From assembly GCA_938084875.1 (NCBI GenBank), contig CALKFX010000011.1:1-25578 (forward strand): a DNA stretch of 25,578 nucleotides, given 5' to 3'. Positions 1 through 7,813 of the stretch are shown in pieces; the first letter of the stretch is position 1, and every line of letters starts with the position of its first letter. The position numbers and the translations under genes are program-made. This DNA is from an uncultured Flavobacteriales bacterium. Its GTDB lineage: Bacteria > Bacteroidota > Bacteroidia > Flavobacteriales_D > Parvicellaceae. Under the pieces are notes generated by a model. It was not told where the DNA came from. It made no database searches and worked only from the letters and a program-made list of their open reading frames with translations.

Positions 1-107
1 CATGCTGTTCTTCAGAGTTCTGATCATCATACTCCTTGAGTGTAACTCCCAATGCATCTGCGACACAACCTTCGAAGCGATGTCGATTAATTACCCAAGG
101 ATTAGTT
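1..107. other. Atypical contig-edge segment, possible chimeric junction
   Basis: This stretch is about 43% GC by hand count, clearly richer than the neighbouring AT-rich genes. On the minus strand, one frame stays open from about position 115 to the window edge. It reads from GQPETNPW through INRHRFEGC to ADALGVTLKEYDD, and I do not recognise it as part of the FemAB-like gene that stops here. It is shifted by one base from that gene's frame. Either the acyltransferase gene has a frameshift near 110, or foreign DNA was joined here during assembly or by recombination. The abrupt composition change favours a junction, but the sequence alone cannot decide. Confidence 0.4.
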
Positions 108-635
108 TCAGGCTGACCACTCAGATTCAAAAACCTCTAAAGTTTTTTCAGCTTTCTTAATGTTTTTTCTTGTGTTAGAACTTAAATTTTCGAACAAATT
201 GGTTTCTTTTTTATGAATATCCTTTAGGAGATAAGTGTATTTAACAGAACTTCTAAACCCATTCCATACAAAGGGTAAAATATTTTGCATGCTGTGGTGG
301 AATTTAATTACTGAAATATTTGCTTTGGGTAATTGGCTAATGAGAAAACTTAATGCCTCTTTTTCAAAGGAGAGCTTGGTATTGTTTTTTTGACCATCTG
401 GATAAATTAGCCAAGGACCTAAATGTTGGGATAAAATTGGCAATCCTAAAAACTTAAAACCAATTTTATTTTTTTGATAATATGGAAGAACTCCAAATAT
501 TTCGTTAGATTTTTTATAAATAGCTACCTCCCAATTATTTTCTCCTGCTAAACAGTCCAACCACCATGGTTGATAAAATATAGGCAGCTGGTGATTTTCA
601 CAAAAAACCTGGTAATATTTTTTATCGTTATTCAA
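108..635 (-). CDS. FemAB/GNAT-like acyltransferase, 3'-truncated or frameshifted
   Basis: The 175-residue product resembles the N-terminal half of Bacteroidota FemAB-like (GNAT-fold) acyltransferases, usually about 300 residues long. Visible features are an N-terminal IFYQPWWLDCL segment (about 19-29), GVLPYY (about 48-53), a LSQHLGPWLIYP-type motif (about 68-79), and TRKNIKKAEK (about 155-164), which in the family precedes the C-terminal acyltransferase half. That half is missing: the frame ends at TGA 108-110, where composition changes. The start is a TTG (633-635) preceded in frame by a stop two codons upstream, and no ATG fits, so TTG initiation is the best call. It lies 19 nt downstream of the PLP-enzyme gene and is probably co-transcribed with it. 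Substrate is unknown; peptidoglycan or an amino-acyl conjugate would be guesses. Function of this shortened form is doubtful. Confidence 0.65.
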   Translation of the reverse strand: MNNDKKYYQVFCENHQLPIFYQPWWLDCLAGENNWEVAIYKKSNEIFGVLPYYQKNKIGFKFLGLPILSQHLGPWLIYPDGQKNNTKLSFEKEALSFLISQLPKANISVIKFHHSMQNILPFVWNGFRSSVKYTYLLKDIHKKETNLFENLSSNTRKNIKKAEKTLEVFESEWSA

Positions 636-654
636 ATAGTTTTATTAGCTAAAA

Positions 655-2043
655 TTAGCTCCAGTATAATTTCTTTAATTCCTTAACGATGATCGAAATC
701 AATTTTTTGTCAAACTGAAAATCAAAATCATTAGCAATTAGCATTCGAACATTATAAGACCCAAGTGCTAACCTTATAAAAGATTTATTATCGTACTTAA
801 CTGGCTGTCCAATTATTATTTTTTTAAACTCAAAAAAGTCATTTCTTTCTTTTGCACAAATTTCTAAATACAAGACTCTTAGTTCTTCATCGCTTAGCAA
901 ACTTCCATCGGGATGTTTTACATTAAAAGAAACAATAGATCTATTGGTAAATTGTTGGTCTGGCATTAATTCAAAATAACTGCTTTTAATTTGAAGTTGA
1001 CTAACGATAAAAGCGTTCCACCTATCTACAGCTATGGTAACCATATCTTCTCCAAAAAAGGACAATAATTTCATTTCACTAATAGCAGCTTCCCATCTAA
1101 GTAAAGTTCCATAATTTTCATTATGTCTAAACTTACTTCTAAGTTTCGGATGATTTAAAGGAATATCAGATGTGCTAAATATTTTCAAGAAAGGTTCGAT
1201 AGCAGAGTCTTGAATATTAACCAATTTAGAGCTTATACTTTTTGGAACTAGTAGAGCACCACAAAAAGGTGGAGACTGGTAAAATTTTGATCCCGTAAGC
1301 ATGACCATGCAATTTAATCTAAGAAGATTATTTATTAGTTTTTGAGTAGTTCTCATTTGACAAACATCGATTACCCAAAAACAATTTTCATTTGCTCTAG
1401 GAATCATAGAAATATTATCTACTATACCAGATTTACTTCCAATAACTAAATTTGCAATTACCTGGTTAGTAGAACTTTTTTCATCTATTATATCTAGAAT
1501 ATCAGATTTGTGGTTCAAAATATTTCCTTGGTCATCTCTTGCAGAAAATGCCTGTTGGTCAATAATAATATCCTTATGAATAATGTCATTTTTAGAAACA
1601 TTTTCTTCAAATTGATTGGTTCCAAAAAAATACTCCCCCTTAATGGCTGTATTAGACCCAGTGCCAAGTTCCTCAGGACAGGTTACAACACTAAATATTT
1701 TCTTATCAGGATTAATTATTCTAGAAAACATGATTGGAAAATAGCACAAGTCACTTCCCGATGGAGCATAAAAAATATCAAAGTCGTTTAAAGAATTAAC
1801 ATCTATTAATTTTTTAAGTTGCTTTTGTTGCTGGTTTAATAGCTTGTCATAATCTTCATTTTTTAGTTTTTTAAGCATGCTGTCTACTGCTTTTTTACTA
1901 TCTACATTAAGATTTGACATGGTGCAAGAACCTCTGTTAAAAACAGACTCATAAATGAGTGGATTACCATGGTATTTATTAAGGCCATTATCTTTGAGTT
2001 TTATTCTCTCATCACCACCTTTGACTATATCGTAAATATCCAT
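655..2043 (-). CDS. Uncharacterised PLP-dependent (aminotransferase-fold) enzyme
   Basis: This 462-residue protein has the landmarks of a fold-type I PLP enzyme. A small-residue loop, APSGSDLCYFP (about 93-103), could bind the cofactor phosphate. VIDVCQM supplies a candidate Asp226 for the pyridine nitrogen. LTGSKFYQSPPFCGALLVP (about 249-267) supplies the likely Schiff-base Lys253. A conserved-looking segment, CPEELGTGSN (about 122-131), follows the cofactor loop. No signal peptide or membrane segment is seen, so it should be cytoplasmic. I cannot match it to a named aminotransferase, desulfurase or decarboxylase. The next gene, 19 nt downstream, is a FemAB-like acyltransferase, so the pair may make and transfer an amino compound; that is inference. 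The ATG at 2043 is preceded by an AT-rich divergent spacer. Confidence 0.7.
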   Translation of the reverse strand: MDIYDIVKGGDERIKLKDNGLNKYHGNPLIYESVFNRGSCTMSNLNVDSKKAVDSMLKKLKNEDYDKLLNQQQKQLKKLIDVNSLNDFDIFYAPSGSDLCYFPIMFSRIINPDKKIFSVVTCPEELGTGSNTAIKGEYFFGTNQFEENVSKNDIIHKDIIIDQQAFSARDDQGNILNHKSDILDIIDEKSSTNQVIANLVIGSKSGIVDNISMIPRANENCFWVIDVCQMRTTQKLINNLLRLNCMVMLTGSKFYQSPPFCGALLVPKSISSKLVNIQDSAIEPFLKIFSTSDIPLNHPKLRSKFRHNENYGTLLRWEAAISEMKLLSFFGEDMVTIAVDRWNAFIVSQLQIKSSYFELMPDQQFTNRSIVSFNVKHPDGSLLSDEELRVLYLEICAKERNDFFEFKKIIIGQPVKYDNKSFIRLALGSYNVRMLIANDFDFQFDKKLISIIVKELKKLYWS

Positions 2044-2184
2044 AAATTAAATAATTAAACAAATTACTGTATTTTAAATTAGAATAAATATTATTTTCAA
2101 TACAATTTCTTAACCAATTTCAACATGTTTAGTTTTTAAATTTTTGAAAAAAAATCTATATTGGTTTAAATACTAAAGTAATTC
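2044..2184. promoter_or_regulatory. Divergent intergenic region between PLP enzyme and csaA
   Basis: These 141 nt separate two divergently transcribed genes and must hold both promoters. On the plus strand a TATATTGG octamer (2157-2164) is one mismatch from the Bacteroidota -7 consensus TAnnTTTG, but no TTG box sits at the usual distance. On the minus strand AT-rich TAATTT-like boxes precede the PLP gene. No operator palindrome or riboswitch was recognised. Confidence 0.3.
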
Positions 2185-2526
2185 ATGAAAAAACTAATAA
2201 GTTGGGACGATTTTGAAAAGATAGATTTGAGAGTTGGAACAGTTATTAAAGCAGTTGAATTTAAAAAAGCAGTAAACCCCTCCTACTTAATCCAAGTTGA
2301 TTTTGGAGAAATTGGGATAAAAAAAACTTCTGCTCAAATCACTAAAAATTACAAATTAAAAGACCTTATCGGAAAACAAATCGTAGGATTAGTTAATCTA
2401 CCTAAAAAACAAATTGCAAATATTCAAAGTGAGTTCCTTATTCTTGGGGCAATAGATGGGAATTTAGAAAATGTTGTTATAATACAGCCTCAAACAATTA
2501 CTAAAAATGGATCTATAATATGTTAA
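2185..2526 (+). CDS. csaA: CsaA-like tRNA-binding-domain protein (export-related chaperone)
   Basis: The 113-residue product matches CsaA over its full normal length (about 110 residues). CsaA is a small cytoplasmic dimeric protein with the OB-fold tRNA-binding (EMAP-II-like) domain, described in Bacillus as a chaperone linked to protein secretion. Seen here are FEKIDLRVGTV at the N-terminus (about 10-20), then IGIKKTSAQITKNY (about 43-56) and KQIVGLVNLPKKQIANIQSE (about 64-83), followed by a C-terminal LILGAIDG segment. These correspond in order to the CsaA motifs IDIRTGT, GxKxSSAQIT and the (V/A)NFPPRRIAGxxSE block. The start ATG directly precedes the conserved N-terminus. The gene ends 62 nt before pfkA, which has its own promoter-like boxes. 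Confidence 0.9.
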   Translation: MKKLISWDDFEKIDLRVGTVIKAVEFKKAVNPSYLIQVDFGEIGIKKTSAQITKNYKLKDLIGKQIVGLVNLPKKQIANIQSEFLILGAIDGNLENVVIIQPQTITKNGSIIC

Positions 2527-2553
2527 TATTTTTAATAAATAAATCTAATATTT

Positions 2554-2584
2554 TTGATTTTATTGACCCTTATTGTTAATTTTA
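2554..2584 (+). promoter_or_regulatory. Putative promoter of pfkA (TTG-N20-TAATTTTA)
   Basis: TTG at 2554-2556 and TAATTTTA at 2577-2584 are separated by 20 nt, fitting the Bacteroidota -33/-7 pattern (TTG, about 19-23 nt, TAnnTTTG) except for the last base. The octamer ends 4 nt before the pfkA ATG, so the predicted transcript would begin at or next to the start codon. Confidence 0.45.
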
Positions 2585-2588
2585 CAAT

Positions 2589-3671
2589 ATGAAAAAAATT
2601 GGTATACTTACAAGTGGAGGAGATTGTGCAGGGCTAAATGCTGCTGTGAGGTCAATCTTTTACAGAGCAAATGACAAATACAATTTAGAAGTTTTTGGAA
2701 TTTTAGAAGGCACAGTAGGTTTAATGAACAGACCTCTGTCCTATATAAAACTTGATTACAATACTTTTTCTGGCAACTTGTTAAGACAAGGTGGAACATT
2801 CTTAGGAACTACCAATAAAGGAAATCCATTTAAATTTCCCATGCCTGATGGTTCCTTTAAAGATAGAACCGATGAAATTATTGCTGGTTACAACGAACTT
2901 GAATTAGACGGACTCATTGTAATTGGTGGGGATGGAAGTATGAAAATTCTAAAAGATATAGCAGACAAAGGAAATATGAATATTGTAGCTATTCCTAAAA
3001 CTATAGATAACGATGTTGGTGCTACAGAAAATTCAATTGGTTTTCATACTGCGGTTAATGAAGCTGCTAATGCTTTGGATAATTTACAATTTACTGCTGC
3101 TAGCCATAAAAGAACTATGATTTTGGAAGTTATGGGTAGAGATGCTGGTCATATTGCATTAAATGCTGGTATTGCTGGTGGTGCAGACGTTATTTTAATT
3201 CCTGAAATAAATTATTCTATTGATGGTATTATCAACAAGCTTAAAAAAATGAATAATTACGGAATAAATCACTCCCTAATTATCGTAGCTGAAGCTGTAA
3301 AGCAAGAAGACGGAAATAGCAGCATGGTAAAGTTTGCTGATGGAGAAGTTAGATTGGGTGGGATAGGAACCTATATAGCCCATAAAATAATGGAAAAATC
3401 TCCCGCAGAATGTAGAGTAACAACTCTTGGGCATGTACAGAGGGGTGCTCCTCCAACAACTCAAGACAGAATACTAGCAAGTGCATTTGGAGTTCATGCT
3501 GTTGATTTAATAGCTCAAAAGAAATTTGACAGAATGGTTGCTTGGAGCGATAGAAAAGTGGTAGATTTTCCAATTTTGAAAGGAATTGAAACTTATAAGA
3601 AAGTAGAATTAGAGGATTCTTTAGTCAAAACAGCATTAGCATTGGGCATATACCTAGGTGAAGTAAACTGA
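2589..3671 (+). CDS. pfkA: 6-phosphofructokinase (PfkA family, G/K-type active site)
   Basis: Phosphofructokinase phosphorylates fructose 6-phosphate to fructose 1,6-bisphosphate in glycolysis. The 360-residue product carries all family landmarks: TSGGDCAGLNAA (8-19), the nucleotide-loop GGDGS (113-117), PKTIDND (136-142) with catalytic Asp140, MGRDAGHIAL (182-191), and GHVQRGAPPT (281-290) with its substrate-binding Arg. The residue equivalent to E. coli Gly104 is Gly116, typical of ATP users. The residue equivalent to Gly124 is Lys137, typical of PPi-dependent enzymes and of the 'group III' ATP enzymes such as those of actinomycetes. ATP use is therefore likelier than PPi, but not certain. 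It is slightly longer than E. coli PfkA (320 residues). Cytoplasmic, transcribed separately from csaA. Confidence 0.95.
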   Translation: MKKIGILTSGGDCAGLNAAVRSIFYRANDKYNLEVFGILEGTVGLMNRPLSYIKLDYNTFSGNLLRQGGTFLGTTNKGNPFKFPMPDGSFKDRTDEIIAGYNELELDGLIVIGGDGSMKILKDIADKGNMNIVAIPKTIDNDVGATENSIGFHTAVNEAANALDNLQFTAASHKRTMILEVMGRDAGHIALNAGIAGGADVILIPEINYSIDGIINKLKKMNNYGINHSLIIVAEAVKQEDGNSSMVKFADGEVRLGGIGTYIAHKIMEKSPAECRVTTLGHVQRGAPPTTQDRILASAFGVHAVDLIAQKKFDRMVAWSDRKVVDFPILKGIETYKKVELEDSLVKTALALGIYLGEVN

Positions 3672-3724
3672 TTCAATTTATCGACAAATAGTATATTTAC
3701 ATTTTCAAGTAATTATATTATTAA

Positions 3725-4942
3725 ATGAGAGTAGCAGTAATTGGTGGTGGAGCAGCTGGATTTTTCTCAGCTATTCATGTAAAAGAAAACCATCCCAACG
3801 CAACAGTTACAATTTTTGAAAAAACTAAAAAAGTACTTTCCAAAGTAAAAATTTCTGGGGGTGGAAGATGCAATGTTACCAATGGTACAGAATCTATAAG
3901 TGAGCTTCACAAAGCATATCCAAGAGGAGGAAAAAAATTAAAAAAAATATTTCAAGAGTTTGGAACAATAGATACCATAAAATGGTTTGAGTCTAGGAAT
4001 GTTCCCTTATACACACAAGAAGACAATAGAGTTTTTCCTAAATCTAACAAATCAGAAAGTATTATTAATTGCTTATTTAAAGAAATAAGAAAACTTAATA
4101 TTTCACTTAAAACTGGTTATTGTATTGTAAAAATTGAAAACTTAGATGGTCGTTTAAACCTATATTTTAAGGAAGAAAATAAAATTCCTGAGGTTTTTGA
4201 AAAAGTGATAATAGCTACTGGAGGTTCTCCCAAAGAAGAAGGACTAAAATGGCTCGAAAATCTTGGCCACCAAATTGAAAAACCAGTTCCTTCCCTTTTT
4301 ACATTTAACAATCCCAAAACACCAATAATAAAACTTATGGGTTTAGTTGCAGAAAATACCCAAGTTTCTATTCAGGGAACTAATCTTAAAGCACAAGGAC
4401 CATTATTAATTACACACTGGGGGTTTAGTGGACCTGCTGTTCTAAAAACATCTTCCTTTGGAGCAAGAATTCTAAGCAATAAAAACTACTTATTTAAAAT
4501 TCAAATAAATTGGATCAACGAAACTAATTTTGAAAAAGTAACAGGATTAATCCATCAATTAGTTAAAACTCATCCTAAAAAAACCCTGAGAAATTTAAAA
4601 GCATTTAAACTACCTGAAAGATTATGGAGTTTTATTGTTAAAAAAAGTGAATTAAGTCTGGAAAAAAAACTACACGAGTTAGGTAATAAAGGAATTCATA
4701 AATTGGTAGAAGTTTTATGTAATGACATTTATCAAATAAAAGGTAAAACCACCTTTAAAGAGGAATTTGTAACGTGTGGAGGAATAAGTTTAAATAGTAT
4801 AAATTTAAATACTATGGAAAGTAAAGAAATTAAAAACCTTTATTTTGCAGGAGAAATAATGGATATTGATGCCATTACAGGAGGATATAATTTCCAAGCA
4901 GCTTGGTCTACTGGATATATTGCTGGAAAATTAAAAAATTAA
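3725..4942 (+). CDS. BaiN/YhiN (HI0933) family FAD-dependent oxidoreductase
   Basis: The 405-residue product is a full-length member of the HI0933/YhiN flavoprotein family. The N-terminal Rossmann motif IGGGAAG (6-12) binds FAD, followed by an acidic residue after the second strand (IFEK, 30-33). The family signature ISGGGRCNVTNG lies at about 43-54. ATGGSP (about 163-168) is the second dinucleotide-fold motif, and the C-terminal block NLYFAGEIMDIDAITGGYNF (about 373-392) is typical FAD-closing sequence. The family is widespread, and characterised relatives reduce hydrophobic substrates such as bile-acid intermediates; the substrate here is unknown. It starts at ATG 3725, 53 nt after pfkA. 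A TATATTTA octamer at 3692-3699 could be a -7 box, without a good TTG partner. Confidence 0.9.
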   Translation: MRVAVIGGGAAGFFSAIHVKENHPNATVTIFEKTKKVLSKVKISGGGRCNVTNGTESISELHKAYPRGGKKLKKIFQEFGTIDTIKWFESRNVPLYTQEDNRVFPKSNKSESIINCLFKEIRKLNISLKTGYCIVKIENLDGRLNLYFKEENKIPEVFEKVIIATGGSPKEEGLKWLENLGHQIEKPVPSLFTFNNPKTPIIKLMGLVAENTQVSIQGTNLKAQGPLLITHWGFSGPAVLKTSSFGARILSNKNYLFKIQINWINETNFEKVTGLIHQLVKTHPKKTLRNLKAFKLPERLWSFIVKKSELSLEKKLHELGNKGIHKLVEVLCNDIYQIKGKTTFKEEFVTCGGISLNSINLNTMESKEIKNLYFAGEIMDIDAITGGYNFQAAWSTGYIAGKLKN

Positions 4943-4950
4943 TACTTTTA
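4920..4950 (+). promoter_or_regulatory. Putative relic promoter of the GH53 gene (TTG-N20-TACTTTTA)
   Basis: TTG at 4920-4922, 20 nt, then TACTTTTA at 4943-4950, ending 4 nt before ATG 4955. The spacing is identical to the boxes before pfkA. This supports 4955 as the original start of the now-broken galactanase gene. The promoter lies largely inside the end of the upstream flavoprotein gene. Confidence 0.4.
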
Positions 4951-4954
4951 GTTA

Positions 4955-6633
4955 ATGATCCTTAAAATAAGTCATCTAAATAAAACCACGCTTTTTCTAA
5001 TTTTCATAGTTCTTTAAATTGGAGTAATAGCGGAGTCCATAGAAATAATATCACTGGTGAATAATCCTGTTGAAATAAACCCATTTACAGTTGGAAATGT
5101 TATAGTTAATTTAAATACACTAGTGAAACTGGCTCCACTTGGAACAATATATTTATAGGGTTAGAGATTTTAGATTCAAACAATAATTACAAGAGTTCTA
5201 TTACAGGAAAAACTCTTCTCAATCAACAAGCAGGAAATAACACTCAAAGTTCTGTTGATTTATTTATTAGTAGTTACAACACACTTTCAGGAAATTTAAC
5301 TAATGGCGATTACTATCAAGTAAAAGCAATTTTATATGAAAGTGGAACTTGGGTAGGAAATGCATGGGCAGGTTATTGGAATACCAATCCATGAATAATT
5401 CAAGATACTAGTGGCATTAGTTACAGTACAAATACCATTTCAAAAGGGGCAGACATTAGCTGGATGACAGAAATGGAATTTAACGGATATTCATGGAAAG
5501 ATAATAATGGGAATACTAGAGATCTAATGCCTTTATTAACAGATTATGAATTAAATGCAATAAGATTGCGAGTATGGGTAGATCCTAATAACTCTGGGGC
5601 AAATGGTTGGTGCGATATAGACGATTTGGTAAATAAATCAAAATTGGCAGATGCAGAAAATTTAGATATTATGATATGCATTCACTACAGCGACTGGTGG
5701 GCAGACCCCTCTATCCAAACCAAACCAGCAGCATGGGTTGGTCTTTCAGTTTCTCAACTTGAAACAGCAGTTTACAACCATACATATGATATTCTCAATG
5801 CCCTTGGAAATGAAAATATAGTTCCAAAATGGGTTCAAATTGGAAACGAAACAAATGACGGAATGCTTTGGCCAACTGGAAAAGCCTCAACTGGTGGATT
5901 TAGCAATTATGCTAAATTCATAAATGCAGGTACTAGCGCAGTAAAAAACTACAATAGTAATATTAAAACAATTATTCATTTAGCAAATGGAAATGACAAT
6001 GGTTTATTTTTATGGAACATAGATGGTCTATTAAATAATGGATTATTAGCTAATATAATCGATGTTATTGGTATGTCTTTGTATCCCGATGAATCCAATT
6101 GGATTTCTTTGGTAGATGATGCTTATAACAATACGATTGATTTACAGTCTAGATACAATAAAGACGTAATGGTAGTTGAAGTTGGATTCTCAAATAATAG
6201 ACCCGATATTTCTTATCAGTTTTTAACTTATATTATTGAAAAAACAAGACAAGCAAATGGATTAGGTGTTCTTTATTGGGAGCCTATCGCCCATGGCAAC
6301 TTCACCAACTACTCTAAAGGAGCATGGGATATAGACGGGAGCCCTTCTATAGCAATGGACGCATTTAAAGACTTAGGTATTCAAAACGTGGAGGATAATA
6401 ACTTTCTAAAAAATGAAAATTTTAAAATAATACCAAATCCTACTAAAAAGTTTTTAAAGATAGAATTAAATAGTCAAGACGATCACTTACTGTTAATCTT
6501 CAATATATTAGGTGAAAAATTAATAGAAATATGAGATTAGAAAGACATGCAAAAAATTGATGTTTCAAAGTTAAAAAATGGAATATATATAATTAAAATA
6601 AATAATTCAGAGCACAAGTTTATTAAACTTTGA
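4955..6633 (+). pseudogene. Decayed secreted GH53 endo-beta-1,4-galactanase with T9SS type A tail
   Basis: Joining three reading-frame pieces restores a typical secreted glycosidase. From ATG 4955 there is a signal-like segment (KTTLFLIFIVL) interrupted by TAA 5015-5017. The frame then runs through VNNPVEINPFTVGNVIVNLN, and a one-base deletion at about 5116/5117 (AAT[T]ACACT) moves it to the next phase. An Ig-like domain follows (YTSETGSTWN through YYQVKAILYES to WNTNP), then TGA 5392-5394 where a Trp codon is expected. The GH53 domain follows intact. After the start of a C-terminal sorting domain (IIPNPTKKFLKIEL), TGA 6532-6534 and TAG 6538-6540 cut it before KDMQKIDVSKLKNGIYIIKI, ending at TGA 6631-6633. 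At least five lesions involving all three stop codons indicate decay rather than recoding, although poor base-calling cannot be excluded. The intact gene would have degraded pectic galactan outside the cell. Confidence 0.85.
5464..6534 (+). CDS. Uninterrupted GH53 catalytic-domain fragment
   Basis: This 356-codon frame is the surviving catalytic part of the galactanase pseudogene. It keeps GH53 hallmarks: RLRVWVDP (34-41), HYSDWWADP (74-82), QIGNETNDGMLWP (125-137) with acid/base Glu129, VIGMSLYP (201-208), VVEVGF (237-242) with nucleophile Glu239, and VLYWEP (269-274). Residues 320-356 are the beginning of a T9SS type A sorting domain. The ATG at 5464 lies inside the first strand of the barrel (ADISWMTEM), so it is an artificial start: the product would lack its export signal, the beginning of the barrel and most of the sorting tail. 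No promoter-like boxes precede it. Translation as a working enzyme is unlikely, though the domain shows no lesion over 1.07 kb. Confidence 0.6.
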   Translation: MTEMEFNGYSWKDNNGNTRDLMPLLTDYELNAIRLRVWVDPNNSGANGWCDIDDLVNKSKLADAENLDIMICIHYSDWWADPSIQTKPAAWVGLSVSQLETAVYNHTYDILNALGNENIVPKWVQIGNETNDGMLWPTGKASTGGFSNYAKFINAGTSAVKNYNSNIKTIIHLANGNDNGLFLWNIDGLLNNGLLANIIDVIGMSLYPDESNWISLVDDAYNNTIDLQSRYNKDVMVVEVGFSNNRPDISYQFLTYIIEKTRQANGLGVLYWEPIAHGNFTNYSKGAWDIDGSPSIAMDAFKDLGIQNVEDNNFLKNENFKIIPNPTKKFLKIELNSQDDHLLLIFNILGEKLIEI

Positions 6634-6698
6634 AGACCATAAAATTCTTTAAAGTGTGTATTGAATTACGATATCTATAACCTTTCTTTTAAATATAG

Positions 6699-6729
6699 TT
6701 CATCTCTTAGATACAAATGGTTAGATTTA
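6699..6729 (+). promoter_or_regulatory. Putative promoter of the LLM oxidoreductase gene
   Basis: TAGATTTA at 6722-6729 matches TAnnTTT[A/G] and ends 4 nt before ATG 6734. Twenty nt upstream is TTC (6699-6701), a weak TTG box. The full context TTAGATTTATA is repeated before the gene at 8713. Confidence 0.35.
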
Positions 6730-6733
6730 TAAT

Positions 6734-7753
6734 ATGCAAATTGGAATAGATAGCTTCGCTGCAAGTGAAACAATAGAAAATTTGAATGGAATGCAAAATG
6801 CAATTTCTATTCAAAAACTATTGGAAAGAATAAAAAAATCAGATGAAGTTGGACTTGATGTTTTTGGAGTTGGTGAACACCACAGAAAAGAATTTCTAGA
6901 TAGTGCTCCACATATAATTTTATCTGCAGCAGCTGCTCAAACCCAAAATATTATTTTAACAAGTGCAGTTACTGTTCTAAGTGCTGCAGATCCAGTGAGA
7001 GTTTTTCAAAACTATGCAACTTTAGATCTAGTTTCTAATGGAAGGGCTGAGATAATTGCAGGAAGAGGTTCATTTACGGAAGCTTTTGAATTATTTGGAT
7101 ATAAAATGGAGCAGTATGACGAGCTTTTTGAAGAAAAGCTAGAACTATTAATAGAAATACAAAAAAATGAAAATGTAACATGGAGAGGAGATTTTAGACC
7201 CCCTTTAATTAACCAATTTATTTATCCTAGACCTTTTCAGACACCATTACCTATTTGGATTGGTGTTGGAGGAACTCCACAATCTTTTTTAAGAGCAGGT
7301 ACTTTAGGAATGCCATTAATGATAGCTGTTATTGGTGGAGAAACCCATAGATTCAAACCACTTGTAGACATGTACAGAGAAGCAGGAAGAAGGGCTGGAC
7401 ATTCGCCAGAAAATTTAAAAGTTGGATTGCATTCTCTAGGTTATGTAGCTGAAAACTCTAAGCAAGCAGTAGAAGATTATTTTCCTGGTTACGCAAAAAC
7501 TTTTACAAGAATTGGCAGAGAAAGAGGTTGGCCACCAGTTACTCTGGAAAGATTTAAAGCCCAAAATGGTCCAACTGGGGCTTTAATGATTGGAAATCCT
7601 GAAGAAATAGCAGAAAAAATATTAAGACACAGCGAAGCCTTAGGCGGTTTATCAAGATTTACATTTCAAATGGATAATGCAGAATTATCACACAAACAAC
7701 TTTTAAAGTCAATTGAATTAATTGGAGAAAAAATAAAGCCAATTGTTGGTTAA
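6734..7753 (+). CDS. Luciferase-like (LLM class) flavin-dependent oxidoreductase
   Basis: This 339-residue protein is a complete LLM-class flavin oxidoreductase, a cytoplasmic TIM-barrel enzyme that uses reduced FMN to oxidise a small molecule. The N-terminal strand MQIGIDSFA, the VFGVGEHHRKEF block (43-54), LTSAVTVLSAADPVRVFQ (75-92), NGRAEIIAGRGSFTEAF (102-118) and PLPIWIGVGGTPQS (about 176-189) occur in the order expected for the bacterial-luciferase-related 'probable oxidoreductase' subfamily of about 340 residues. The substrate cannot be read from the sequence. The gene stands between the GH53 relic and the pirin gene, with its own promoter-like octamer. The ATG is well supported because the first barrel strand begins at residue 2. 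Confidence 0.88.
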   Translation: MQIGIDSFAASETIENLNGMQNAISIQKLLERIKKSDEVGLDVFGVGEHHRKEFLDSAPHIILSAAAAQTQNIILTSAVTVLSAADPVRVFQNYATLDLVSNGRAEIIAGRGSFTEAFELFGYKMEQYDELFEEKLELLIEIQKNENVTWRGDFRPPLINQFIYPRPFQTPLPIWIGVGGTPQSFLRAGTLGMPLMIAVIGGETHRFKPLVDMYREAGRRAGHSPENLKVGLHSLGYVAENSKQAVEDYFPGYAKTFTRIGRERGWPPVTLERFKAQNGPTGALMIGNPEEIAEKILRHSEALGGLSRFTFQMDNAELSHKQLLKSIELIGEKIKPIVG

Positions 7754-7779
7754 TAAAGCCTTAAAAAAATGAACATTAA

Positions 7780-7809
7780 TTGAATTCGTATAATTAATTT
7801 TTATTTTAG
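7780..7809 (+). promoter_or_regulatory. Putative promoter of the pirin gene (TTG-N19-TATTTTAG)
   Basis: TTG at 7780-7782, 19 nt, then TATTTTAG at 7802-7809, one mismatch from TAnnTTTG. It ends 4 nt before ATG 7814, the same geometry as the boxes of pfkA, the GH53 relic and two other genes. Confidence 0.4.
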
Positions 7810-7813
7810 GATT

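Noticed and set aside
4943..5463. Mobile element as the cause of the GH53 gene damage
   Set aside because: No terminal inverted repeats, target duplication or transposase-like frame was found; the damage is point mutations and a single-base deletion.
4955..6633. Stop-codon readthrough or recoding in the GH53 gene
   Set aside because: The internal stops include TAA, TGA and TAG together with a frameshift, and neighbouring genes end normally with TAA or TGA, so an altered code does not explain it.
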